Shown one piece after another: positions 37,654 through 45,649 of a stretch of DNA of 64,000 bases. The DNA is from an uncultured Maribacter sp. Its GTDB lineage: Bacteria; Bacteroidota; Bacteroidia; Flavobacteriales; Flavobacteriaceae. Positions within the stretch are counted from its first letter, which is position 1. Each line of letters starts with the position of its first letter. The DNA lies in contig NZ_CANMTX010000003.1 in assembly GCF_947500985.1 (NCBI RefSeq), positions 1-64,000 of the forward strand, written 5' to 3'. Under the pieces are notes generated by a model, which saw nothing but the letters and a program-made list of their open reading frames with translations, searched no databases and had not been told where the DNA came from. The position numbers were made by a program, and so were the translations under genes.

Positions 37654-38364
37654 TTAAAGTAAATTTAAACGTCTCATTAATTCTGGACGATTAGATCTAC
37701 TAATGGGTACCACATTTTTAGCAATAAGCACACTATTATCTTCTATATCAATAATTTTGGTAAAGTTGATAATATAAGATCTGTGTATTTGCAAAAACAA
37801 CTTTTCAGGTAATTTTTCCTTTATCTTTTTCAAGGTAGTATGTACCCTATGGTCTTCTTTTTCTGTTTTAACATCAATATAATCGCCTTTGGCTTCGATA
37901 ACCAAAATTTCGTCAAGCTTTAATTTTATCAACCTTCTATCAATGTTGATATATAAATCTTCGCCTCCCGACGAATCTGTATTGGATGTTACCTTTGCTT
38001 GTGGCTTTTTAGAAGAACTATTCTTAATTTTTTCAATACTTTTTTCAAAACGTTCTAGCGTAATCGGTTTTACCAAATAATCAACAATGCATTCATATTC
38101 ATAAGCGGCTATTGCGAAATCTGTGTCAGAAGTAGTCATAACTACCTTAGGTGGATCTTTAAGCGTTTGTATAAAATCCACACCACTAAAACCAGGCATA
38201 TGTATATCTAAAAAGATAACATCAATATTTTGTTGATTTAAAAATTTGATTGCCGAAATGGCATTATCAAATTCTTCAATAACATCGAGCTCTGGTATTT
38301 TTGAACATAGTTGCCTTACAACTAGTCTTGCCGTGGCTTCATCATCGATTATAATACAGTTCAT
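37654..38364 (-). CDS. LytTR-family response regulator, last gene of the H-NOX operon
   Basis: 236 residues. Receiver at 1-120 with D53 in VIFLDIHMP and LVKPI, then a short linker and a LytTR DNA-binding domain (IDRRLIKLKLDEILVIEAKGDYIDV, LFLQIHRSYIINFTKI and VPISRSNRPELM). LytTR proteins bind paired 9-bp sites such as the AlgR site CCGTTCGTC. It starts one base after the HPt stop, so it is surely the output of this operon. I suggest it as a candidate binder of the 22-bp regulon box, whose cores resemble such half-sites. An AT-rich 8-bp inverted repeat at 37638-37662 may end transcription here. Confidence 0.93.
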   Translation of the reverse strand: MNCIIIDDEATARLVVRQLCSKIPELDVIEEFDNAISAIKFLNQQNIDVIFLDIHMPGFSGVDFIQTLKDPPKVVMTTSDTDFAIAAYEYECIVDYLVKPITLERFEKSIEKIKNSSSKKPQAKVTSNTDSSGGEDLYINIDRRLIKLKLDEILVIEAKGDYIDVKTEKEDHRVHTTLKKIKEKLPEKLFLQIHRSYIINFTKIIDIEDNSVLIAKNVVPISRSNRPELMRRLNLL

Positions 38365-38685
38365 TTAAATTGTTTTAATGTATTCTTCAATAGTTTCTAA
38401 TACTTCAACGAATTTAGATTGACTATCGTGCTTTCCATCCAATAATTCCATTTCATAAGCTACTGCTAACTTATAAGAATTTTCTAATCCTAAGATATTG
38501 AACTTATGTTTTAGTTTATGAACAATTTCGGCTGTTTCTTTTACTCTTGTATTTTTTACATGACCAAAATATTCTTCCTTTTCTAATGGAAACTCGTTTT
38601 TAATAATATCAAGAAACTGATTTCTAAAAGCAATATCGTCACCGGCAAGCTCATCTACGTAATTAAGGTTGGGTTGTTCTATCAT
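38365..38685 (-). CDS. Stand-alone histidine phosphotransfer (HPt) protein
   Basis: 106 residues, all alpha-helical, with the phosphotransfer motif VHKLKHKFNILGLE (H56 in the family's HxLKG position). Free HPt proteins pass phosphate between receivers, which fits an operon with two kinases, a receiver-bearing regulator, and extra receivers nearby. Overlaps the kinase upstream by 4 nt and abuts the LytTR gene. Neither operon kinase has its own receiver, so phosphate must enter from a separate receiver such as those at 43859 or 37221, or directly from a kinase. Confidence 0.88.
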   Translation of the reverse strand: MIEQPNLNYVDELAGDDIAFRNQFLDIIKNEFPLEKEEYFGHVKNTRVKETAEIVHKLKHKFNILGLENSYKLAVAYEMELLDGKHDSQSKFVEVLETIEEYIKTI

Positions 38686-39740
38686 GAATTCTTTTTTAAT
38701 GTGATATAAAACGTAGTACCAACGTCTTCTTTTGATTCTAATTGAACATCGCCTTCATAAAGTACCGCAATTTTCTTAACAATTGCAAGTCCGATGCCAG
38801 TAGCATTATTAGCTGTCTCCAACTTTTTAAACATTTCAAAAATTCCTTTTTGATGCTTTTCAGGTATTCCTTTTCCATTATCTGAAACACTAAATTTCCA
38901 ATAAGTGTCATCTAACTCGTAACCAATTTTTATAACTCCTCTTTCAACATGTTCAGTTGCCGTTATAGCATTGGTAAATAAATTCATGAACAATTGCTCT
39001 AAACGTGATCTTTCAAAAAACATTTCTGGCAATTCTTTATCATACTTAAAGGTTATGTTTTCAGGTACGTATATGGTTTTTTCTATATCTCTTAGACTAT
39101 CTTCTAAACTAAAAGTTACTTTATGCTCTTCAGTCTCACCCATAGTGGCGTGTTTTAGTATACCACTAATAAGCTTGTCCATCTTTGTAAGATTTTCAGA
39201 TATTAAAGAACAATTCTCTTTACTAGTATCAGAAAATTTATCTTTTTCATCTTCCATTATCCAGCTCATCAACGCATTGATGTTTCGTATAGGCGATTTT
39301 AAATCATGCGATACCATTTGCGCATAATTATTTAAAGATTCATTCTGGTTTTCTAAACTACTTAGAAGTTTATCTTTTTCTGTTGACATCGCAGAAACCT
39401 GAGATGCCAAATTACTTATGTAAGTTGCAAGTTGTTCTGTATTAAACTCGTCTTGAATCTTAGTATCTTTTTCATCATTCAAATTCTCTCTTAAACTACG
39501 AATAGCGTTTTCTAGAGAAACAAGAATACTCTTTTGTTGCGATGCCTCTTTCTGTAGACTTTTATTGGCTTCAAAAAGTTCGTCAGAACTAATAGCCGAA
39601 GCTCTATGAAGCATAGAAAATTTATCATCAAAATTCTCATAAGATTTTTCTACAGCTTCTAAAAAACTTTCCATTTCTCGGTGCGCCTTTAGATCTTCAG
39701 GTAAATATTTTCGGATTTGTCTTTTTAACAGGGAATGCAT
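38682..39740 (-). CDS. Soluble histidine kinase of the H-NOX/FIST operon
   Basis: 352 residues, no membrane span. A long coiled coil (residues about 50-135) leads to the H-box MVSHDLKSPIRNINAL (H145) and ATPase motifs (FMNLFTNAITATEHV, VSDNGKGIPEKHQKG, ATGIGLAIVKKIAVL). No PAS or other sensor is visible, so it probably listens to a partner protein; the FIST protein encoded just upstream, overlapping by one base, is the obvious choice. This matches the NosP/NahK pairing of a FIST protein and a kinase. Confidence 0.9.
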   Translation of the reverse strand: MHSLLKRQIRKYLPEDLKAHREMESFLEAVEKSYENFDDKFSMLHRASAISSDELFEANKSLQKEASQQKSILVSLENAIRSLRENLNDEKDTKIQDEFNTEQLATYISNLASQVSAMSTEKDKLLSSLENQNESLNNYAQMVSHDLKSPIRNINALMSWIMEDEKDKFSDTSKENCSLISENLTKMDKLISGILKHATMGETEEHKVTFSLEDSLRDIEKTIYVPENITFKYDKELPEMFFERSRLEQLFMNLFTNAITATEHVERGVIKIGYELDDTYWKFSVSDNGKGIPEKHQKGIFEMFKKLETANNATGIGLAIVKKIAVLYEGDVQLESKEDVGTTFYITLKKNS

Positions 39741-40870
39741 TATTCACTAAATAAGGTTAAAGTCATGGTCTGGTTGTGTAATTTACAACTATCTTGACCG
39801 CTAAAAGGAGCCATTTCGCCGTAGGAGTAAAATCCGCTTATTACCGTATTATCACCTATTACTGCTTTAACTTCTTCTATTTCTTCTTCTGTACGTTGAT
39901 CCATTACCAACTTTCTACCAATACAACTAATCAGTAACGCCAGCTCTGGAGATTTCTCTCTACCGCTCATAGCGAGTTCTGCTGCATGAAATGCTCCGTT
40001 TGCAATATCATCTACCGACGACATCATTAATTGCACCCTAGCACCTTCTGGAACGTCACCAGCTAATGTCATTGTATTTTCTATTTCATCAATATTAAGA
40101 ATAGTTCTAACCAAAGGTTCTGCATCATCTGTTACTTTTACACTTAATGGATAAAGCAATGCCGACTTTGGCAATTCATCTGCTTTTTCACCTAGGTAGG
40201 TTTTGTAAAGATCTAATGCCGGTTTACCGTCTAACTCAAAAAGTAGATTACCGTCAGATTTTGTAATAATACGTTCAGGTCCAAAAGTGGTCCAACCACC
40301 ATAATTAGAGCTTGTAATTTCTAAGGTATCACCATAAAAACCTATGGCTATTATTTCACCTTCTTTCGGATTTTCGTTATAAGATGCCAATGTTCTTTCA
40401 AAACGATCATCATCTCCACATAATCCGCCAGAAAGTCCAAAACTCGTATTTTTCAGATGTTCTAAACCTTCTATAAGTGCACTTCCATTAACGGTACTAC
40501 CTTCAGATATTACAAATAAATGCTTCAAATTTTCTTTAGGGAACTCAGCTATTAATCCCTCTCCTAGCTTTTTATCATCATTTTTAAAATCTGCAACATT
40601 GCTTCTTTTTACCAAAATTGAACTCTTCTCAAATTCAATAGCAGTTAAAACAACGCATCCGTCTAAAACAGTATCATCTATAATTTCACCCGAAGTTGTA
40701 CCAAAAACAATATGACCATCGGGAAATAATTCGCTTACCTCAGCATATATTTGATCATTTTCTAACATATATCGGTTACCAAAAACAAGAACTAAAGGTT
40801 CTTTAAGTTGAGTAGCATCTTTAAGTACAAAAGATTTATTTGGTTTTTTTATTCCTTGAACTATTTTCAT
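39740..40870 (-). CDS. FIST-domain sensory protein (NosP-type family)
   Basis: 376 residues with FIST_N (LVLVFGNRYMLENDQIYAEVSELFPDGHIVFGTTSGEI, SGGLCGDDDRFERTLA) and FIST_C (LALLISCIGRKLVMDQRTEEEIEEVKAVIGDNTVISGFYSYGEMAPF). FIST proteins act as input modules for signalling; some (NosP) bind haem and sense nitric oxide, others are thought to bind amino acids. I cannot tell which from sequence alone. Its place between two kinases and behind an H-NOX gene favours a gas-sensing role. Spacing to the neighbours is 11 nt and one overlapping base. Confidence 0.88.
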   Translation of the reverse strand: MKIVQGIKKPNKSFVLKDATQLKEPLVLVFGNRYMLENDQIYAEVSELFPDGHIVFGTTSGEIIDDTVLDGCVVLTAIEFEKSSILVKRSNVADFKNDDKKLGEGLIAEFPKENLKHLFVISEGSTVNGSALIEGLEHLKNTSFGLSGGLCGDDDRFERTLASYNENPKEGEIIAIGFYGDTLEITSSNYGGWTTFGPERIITKSDGNLLFELDGKPALDLYKTYLGEKADELPKSALLYPLSVKVTDDAEPLVRTILNIDEIENTMTLAGDVPEGARVQLMMSSVDDIANGAFHAAELAMSGREKSPELALLISCIGRKLVMDQRTEEEIEEVKAVIGDNTVISGFYSYGEMAPFSGQDSCKLHNQTMTLTLFSE

Positions 40871-40881
40871 TTTATGAATCT

Positions 40882-43245
40882 TTAGTTATGGTTTTTCTTT
40901 ATTGTAAAATGAAATTGGGTTCCTTCCCCAACTACACTATCGATCCAAACTTTACCTTGGTAACGATCAATAATTTTCTTTACTATTGAAAGTCCGATAC
41001 CTGTTGACCTTTCATTATTACCGATAGATTGAAATATGTCAAAAATCTTTTTATGGTACTCTTCTGGTATACCTACCCCATTATCGCTAATGGTAAATTG
41101 CCAAAATTCACCATCGTCTTTATAGAGTACTTCAACCAGCCCTACTTCTCTTTCTATATGTACAACCGCATTACCGATTATATTCTGAAATACCTGATGA
41201 ACCTTAATTCTATCTGCCATGATAATTGGCAGAGTCTTAGGAATGACCAATTTTACGTGCTCAGGAATATAGATAGTCTCGCCGATATCGTTTATTACCT
41301 CATTTAGGTCTACTTTAGAATCATCTAAATCAGAACTATTTGCGGTAGAATATTCTAGAATACCATGAATTAATTTATCCATAGATGCTACTTTCTCTTG
41401 CATAAGCTCTAGATTCTGCTTACCACCTTCATCCAAAACATCTTTATAATCATCACTTAACCAAGTTGCCAAAGCACTAATACTTCTTAACGGAGACTTA
41501 AGGTCATGAGAAACAATATGGGCATACTCTTGTAAGCCTTGGTTACTATTCTCTAAATCTTTAAGTAATTTTTCTTTTTGAAGTTCTAATAATTTTTGAT
41601 CAGTAATATCTAAGTGTATACCAATAGAACCAATTACGTCACCAGTATCATTGTACCTAGGTGCACCACTAATAAGCCAATGCCTAATATCATTATTCTT
41701 ATCTAATACTTCAACCTCGTAAGAATCTGAAACCCCACCTAATCTATTTTCATTTTTCTTTTCATTGAGACTACCGTTTTTGAATTTTATTATTTGAGAA
41801 GCAATTTGACCAATAAGTTCTTCTTTGGTAAAACCACAAATGTCACAAAAGCTTTGGTTGGCCATTTGTATAACATCGTCATTATCGACCTCAACCAAGC
41901 CCAAGTTCATATTAGCAATAATGCTACTATACTTTTCTCGTTGGGTTTCTAAATTCTTTCTGTAATTTTTAGAGATGGTAATATCTTGATAAGCCCATAA
42001 GTGCCCCTTGTATTCACCATCATTGTCTATAGGTATAAAATCTCTTGCTAAAATTCTACCGTCAATCATTTCAAGTTCATCTGCCAAAACAGTTTCTTTT
42101 TTAGCTAAAATTTCTTCTATCCTACTAACAAAGTATTTTGGGTTCTTAAAATACTTTTTATATTCTTCTTCTGATTCTGCACAATCAACGCCAATTATTT
42201 TCTTAGGGGATTCTTTAATATGAAATAAGTCACAGAATTTTTGATTGGTTAATGCAATTTTACCTTCCTCATCTTCTAAAAGAACACCAGACTGTAAATT
42301 AGAAATAAGTGCAGTCAATCTATTTTGAGATGCCTCTAGTTTTCTATCTGCCTCTAATTGGTGCGAAATATCTTCTATAATAGCCACCTGATAATCTTTT
42401 TTTCTATGATCATCATGTATCGCTGAAATTCTAGTCTTGGCCATTATGGTAGAACCATCTTTTCTGGTGAACTTCCATATTTCCGTAAACTTTTCAATTT
42501 TACCAGCACACATCTCATCAAGTTGATTAAGTGCTTCTTCTTTATTTTCTGGTTCTGAAATTGATTTAAAAGATATATTTTTGAGTCCGCCTTCTTGATA
42601 ACCAAGCATATCTACAAAAGTATTATTGGTCTTCAGAATTACTCCGTCAACTGCTAAAACAATACCTAAGGGAGAATTTTCAACTATAATATCTAATTGT
42701 GCCTTTTGTTCTGCAACAAGTCTTTTTACTTCAGTTTCTTGGGTAATATCTCTTATAATACCCTGAGCAGCAATAGGTCTTTGATTTTTATCGTACACCA
42801 GACTTGCGTTTATCTGAATCCATTTTTCAGAACCGTCGTCAAGAATAATTTTTGCACGATAATTTTTTAAGCTTCCTACCTCGATCATCGACCGCATCGA
42901 TTCTTGGGTATATTCTAAAAAATCTGGATGTACAAATTGCGAAAGGTTTACTAGCTTATCATTATGATCAAACTGCAAAAATTCTTTGGCTGATCTATTC
43001 ATATTAATAACATTGAAATGCATATCCATTACCACGTAAGGATCGATAATATTTATAAAAATACCATCTAATTCAGATGTTTTTTCGCTTAATAAATTTT
43101 CGAGTTTACTGTTAGACTCTCTTAAATGACTGGTAACATCATAGAGCTCCTTAGATTTTTCTTCTAAGATACTCTCTGCCTGTTTACGAGCTTTTTTCTG
43201 TCGCTCAAGGGCTTTTTTTAAGAGAAGAACTTCTTTGTTATCCAT
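40882..43245 (-). CDS. Four-PAS soluble histidine kinase coupled to H-NOX
   Basis: 787 residues. An N-terminal coiled coil is followed by four PAS units (about 65-180, 185-305, 315-430, 440-560; for example DPYVVMDMHFNVINMNRSAKEFL and SIIANMNLGLVEVDND), then the H-box IVSHDLKSPLRSISAL and the ATPase motifs (FQNIIGNAVVHIE, SDNGVGIPEEYH, STGIGLSIVKKI). There is no transmembrane span. Its start lies inside the H-NOX gene (8-nt overlap), so the two proteins are made together, as known H-NOX-associated kinases are. Nitric oxide bound to H-NOX usually inhibits such kinases. Confidence 0.92.
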   Translation of the reverse strand: MDNKEVLLLKKALERQKKARKQAESILEEKSKELYDVTSHLRESNSKLENLLSEKTSELDGIFINIIDPYVVMDMHFNVINMNRSAKEFLQFDHNDKLVNLSQFVHPDFLEYTQESMRSMIEVGSLKNYRAKIILDDGSEKWIQINASLVYDKNQRPIAAQGIIRDITQETEVKRLVAEQKAQLDIIVENSPLGIVLAVDGVILKTNNTFVDMLGYQEGGLKNISFKSISEPENKEEALNQLDEMCAGKIEKFTEIWKFTRKDGSTIMAKTRISAIHDDHRKKDYQVAIIEDISHQLEADRKLEASQNRLTALISNLQSGVLLEDEEGKIALTNQKFCDLFHIKESPKKIIGVDCAESEEEYKKYFKNPKYFVSRIEEILAKKETVLADELEMIDGRILARDFIPIDNDGEYKGHLWAYQDITISKNYRKNLETQREKYSSIIANMNLGLVEVDNDDVIQMANQSFCDICGFTKEELIGQIASQIIKFKNGSLNEKKNENRLGGVSDSYEVEVLDKNNDIRHWLISGAPRYNDTGDVIGSIGIHLDITDQKLLELQKEKLLKDLENSNQGLQEYAHIVSHDLKSPLRSISALATWLSDDYKDVLDEGGKQNLELMQEKVASMDKLIHGILEYSTANSSDLDDSKVDLNEVINDIGETIYIPEHVKLVIPKTLPIIMADRIKVHQVFQNIIGNAVVHIEREVGLVEVLYKDDGEFWQFTISDNGVGIPEEYHKKIFDIFQSIGNNERSTGIGLSIVKKIIDRYQGKVWIDSVVGEGTQFHFTIKKNHN

Positions 43246-43780
43246 GCTGTACTACATCAAATTTTACTTCAGTACCATCTTCTTTAAGAAGTTCATAGGT
43301 AATATCGGCTTTACCGTTAAAATGTTCAAAAGCCTTTTCAATAAGACCATGTGCTAATCTATATAAACCTCTAGATGAAGAATATATCATAGAAATAGAA
43401 TTATCGGTCTTTTCTAGTATCTTAAATGTAGGAAGTTCTGCTTCAGGATAAAGTTTTTTTACATGCACATGAATGTGATCCTCTATAGAATATAGCAACC
43501 CTATAGGGTTTCTGTAACTTTGTATAACTTCTGGATGCGCATTTTTTAAACTTGAGAATAAGTATAGTCCAAATGCGTAAATTAAATCTCCGGCCGGTAA
43601 ATCTACCTCTTTACTCAGCTGGGTAATCAGCGCTACCATTTCATTAAATTCATAAGTAGCTACAGAGGTATAAATACCCTCTGATGGTAAACTTGATTTC
43701 TCAATAATATTATCAACAGTCTCTAAACCGAACTCAGATTCGACCATTTCTAAAAACTCGGTAAATATAATTCCTTTCAT
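43238..43780 (-). CDS. H-NOX haem nitric-oxide sensor
   Basis: 180 residues, the normal length of a bacterial H-NOX. Haem-ligand and propionate contacts are visible: the proximal histidine H104 in HIHVHVKKLYPEAELPTF and the YxSxR motif Y133-S135-R137 in MIYSSSRGLY. N-terminal MKGIIFTEFLEMVESEFG is typical. H-NOX proteins of facultative bacteria bind NO and regulate a partner kinase or cyclase, often to control biofilm. First gene of a six-gene operon; preceded 21 nt upstream by a perfect -7 element. Confidence 0.95.
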   Translation of the reverse strand: MKGIIFTEFLEMVESEFGLETVDNIIEKSSLPSEGIYTSVATYEFNEMVALITQLSKEVDLPAGDLIYAFGLYLFSSLKNAHPEVIQSYRNPIGLLYSIEDHIHVHVKKLYPEAELPTFKILEKTDNSISMIYSSSRGLYRLAHGLIEKAFEHFNGKADITYELLKEDGTEVKFDVVQHG

Positions 43781-43800
43781 TTGATTTTATTAAATACACT

Positions 43801-43808
43801 CAAACGTA
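43801..43808 (-). promoter_or_regulatory. Candidate -7 element TACGTTTG of the H-NOX operon
   Basis: Perfect TAnnTTTG match on the minus strand, 20 nt before the H-NOX ATG. No convincing -33 element. The regulon box is absent at the standard distance. Confidence 0.4.
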
Positions 43809-43858
43809 GGAAAATTAATACGTAAATAGGAAAAAATGTTGTGAAATGAGCTTTTTTG

Positions 43859-44260
43859 TTAGCCTTTCACTAGTTGATTAACATTCCAGTACTCTAAAAC
43901 AGCGTTTAGTTTGTACTCGTAATCTTCATATTTTAGTGGCTTAATTACATAACCTGCTATACCAGCTTGGTAACATTTCAACAAATCTGCTCTATTTTCT
44001 GAGGTTGTTAAAATAACTGTAGGTAAATATTGAAGTAATTCATCTGCTTTTAAAATAGCTAGAAATTCAATACCGTTCATTCTTGGCATATTCAAATCTA
44101 AAAGAATAATATCTGGTAATTTTTCACCAGACCTTAAATAGGTTAAAGCATCTTCACCATTTTTTGCTTCTATAATTGAATGCTTTAAGTTAAGTTTAGA
44201 AACTGTACGTTTCAACTTCATAACTTCTATTAAATCGTCTTCTATTAGTAATATGTCCAT
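43859..44260 (-). CDS. Stand-alone receiver protein with regulon-box promoter
   Basis: 133 residues, receiver only: LLIEDDLIEVMKL, phospho-acceptor D55 in ILLDLNMPRMNG, TTSEN and VIKPLKYEDY. The acidic pair is E-D-D. It is the gene just upstream of the H-NOX operon in the same direction and has its own promoter carrying the best copy of the regulon box. It may feed the HPt protein. No output domain. Confidence 0.9.
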   Translation of the reverse strand: MDILLIEDDLIEVMKLKRTVSKLNLKHSIIEAKNGEDALTYLRSGEKLPDIILLDLNMPRMNGIEFLAILKADELLQYLPTVILTTSENRADLLKCYQAGIAGYVIKPLKYEDYEYKLNAVLEYWNVNQLVKG

Positions 44261-44281
44261 TGCTCATTTATATTGATACGA

Positions 44282-44356
44282 CAAAGATCAAAAATTTATC
44301 ACTTATAAAATGGACACTATAGGTTAATAACAGTTTACTGTCGGTGAATGGTAATT
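44282..44356 (-). promoter_or_regulatory. Regulon box plus -7 element driving the lone receiver gene
   Basis: Best copy of the 22-bp box, 44335-44356 (plus-strand core TGTCGGTGAATGGTAATT, 21 of 22 matches to the consensus). After 45 nt comes GATCTTTG on the minus strand (44282-44289), 21 nt before the ATG. Read on the minus strand the box holds ACCATTCAC and ACAGTAAAC, two LytTR-like half-sites 11 bp apart. No -33 TTG. Confidence 0.7.
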
Positions 44357-44385
44357 CTATGACGATGAGTATTTTTTAACAATCT

Positions 44386-45633
44386 TTAAAATATGCGATT
44401 AGGACTAAATGCTGCTATGCTCATAGAGGTCTTATTATCCGTCAATAACTCTGAAACTAGCTTACCTGTGGCAGGCCCTAAACTCCAACCCATCATTGCA
44501 TGACCAGTGGCAATAGTCAAGTTTATTATGTTAGACGATTTACCGATGTAAGGCAACCCATCTGGTGAAACTGGTCGCAATCCGGTTTTTACATTTTTTA
44601 TTTCAGTGTCATTAATTTTTATATCAGGGTAAAAAGCTTGAGCACCATTTGCAATCGCCAATACCCTTTCTTTTCTTATGATATCATTATTACCAGAAAA
44701 CTCCATCGTACCAGCGAATCTTGTAAATCCATTCATGGGGGTAACCGCTATTTTAGATTCCATTAATATAGCCGGAATCGTAATACCTGTTTCACGTTCC
44801 ATATTAATTCTATACCCTTTACCACCTTGTAGTGGTAACTTCAACTGTAATTTCTTCGCCAACTCTCCACTCCATGAGCCCGCAGCCAAAACAACTTCTT
44901 CTGGTTTATAAGAACCCTTATCTGTAACTACCTCTCTAATACTATTACCAGAACTCTTAATGTCCAAAACTTCTTCATTTGTTCTAATGGTAACACCTTG
45001 CTGCTTTAAATAAGCCACCAACTTGGGCATTATTTCTGTCGGAGTTGTATGCCCATCACATTCATAATGGATAGCACCTTCTGCATCAATATTCACATTA
45101 GGTTCTAATTGCTGTAATTCTTCCTTGTTTAAATCTGATACCTCTAATCCTTCAAAAGCTACTCTTTCAGCAACCTGTTTTTCATGTAAGTAACTCGCTT
45201 CGGTCTTATACAACATCAATAAACCTTTTCGTTCTAGTTGAAAATCACCTAAATCGCCCGAATTTTTAATATCGGTAAATAGTTCTCTACTAATGAGGTT
45301 AATGTCCTTAATTAAAGGAATAGCCTTTTCTACCTTAGCTGGTGTTGATGATTTATGAAAATACCATGACCATTTTAAAAAATCTGCGTCTAACCTAGGT
45401 TTCATATAAAACGGACTAGCAGAATTAAACATCATTTTTATGCCTTTCGCTATCATACCAGGCGATGCTAACGGAATTATATGACTTGGTGTTATATAAC
45501 CTGCATTTACAAAAGATGCACCAGAGGTAATATCACCTTTATCAATAACGGTAACGGCAAAATCTTTCTTATTTAAGAAATATGCAATGCTTAAACCTAC
45601 AATACCACCGCCAATTATTAGTACATTCTTCAT
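44386..45633 (-). CDS. FAD-dependent D-amino-acid dehydrogenase, probably cis-4-hydroxy-D-proline dehydrogenase
   Basis: 415 residues of the DadA-like oxidoreductase family. The FAD-binding start is NVLIIGGGIVGLSIAYFL, with TVIDKGDITSGASFVNAGYI after it, and the C-terminal FAD contact is GLRPVSPDGLPYIGKS plus ATGHAMMGWSLGPATGKLVSE. In this operon the likely substrate is cis-4-hydroxy-D-proline, the product of the epimerase encoded 16 nt upstream; the product is pyrroline-4-hydroxy-2-carboxylate. Last gene of the operon. Confidence 0.82.
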   Translation of the reverse strand: MKNVLIIGGGIVGLSIAYFLNKKDFAVTVIDKGDITSGASFVNAGYITPSHIIPLASPGMIAKGIKMMFNSASPFYMKPRLDADFLKWSWYFHKSSTPAKVEKAIPLIKDINLISRELFTDIKNSGDLGDFQLERKGLLMLYKTEASYLHEKQVAERVAFEGLEVSDLNKEELQQLEPNVNIDAEGAIHYECDGHTTPTEIMPKLVAYLKQQGVTIRTNEEVLDIKSSGNSIREVVTDKGSYKPEEVVLAAGSWSGELAKKLQLKLPLQGGKGYRINMERETGITIPAILMESKIAVTPMNGFTRFAGTMEFSGNNDIIRKERVLAIANGAQAFYPDIKINDTEIKNVKTGLRPVSPDGLPYIGKSSNIINLTIATGHAMMGWSLGPATGKLVSELLTDNKTSMSIAAFSPNRIF

Positions 45634-45649
45634 TTATAATTAATAGAAT

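Noticed and set aside
37638-37662. AT-rich 8-bp inverted repeat overlapping the LytTR stop as a terminator
   Set aside because: No GC pairs of note and no T run; too weak to list as a terminator.
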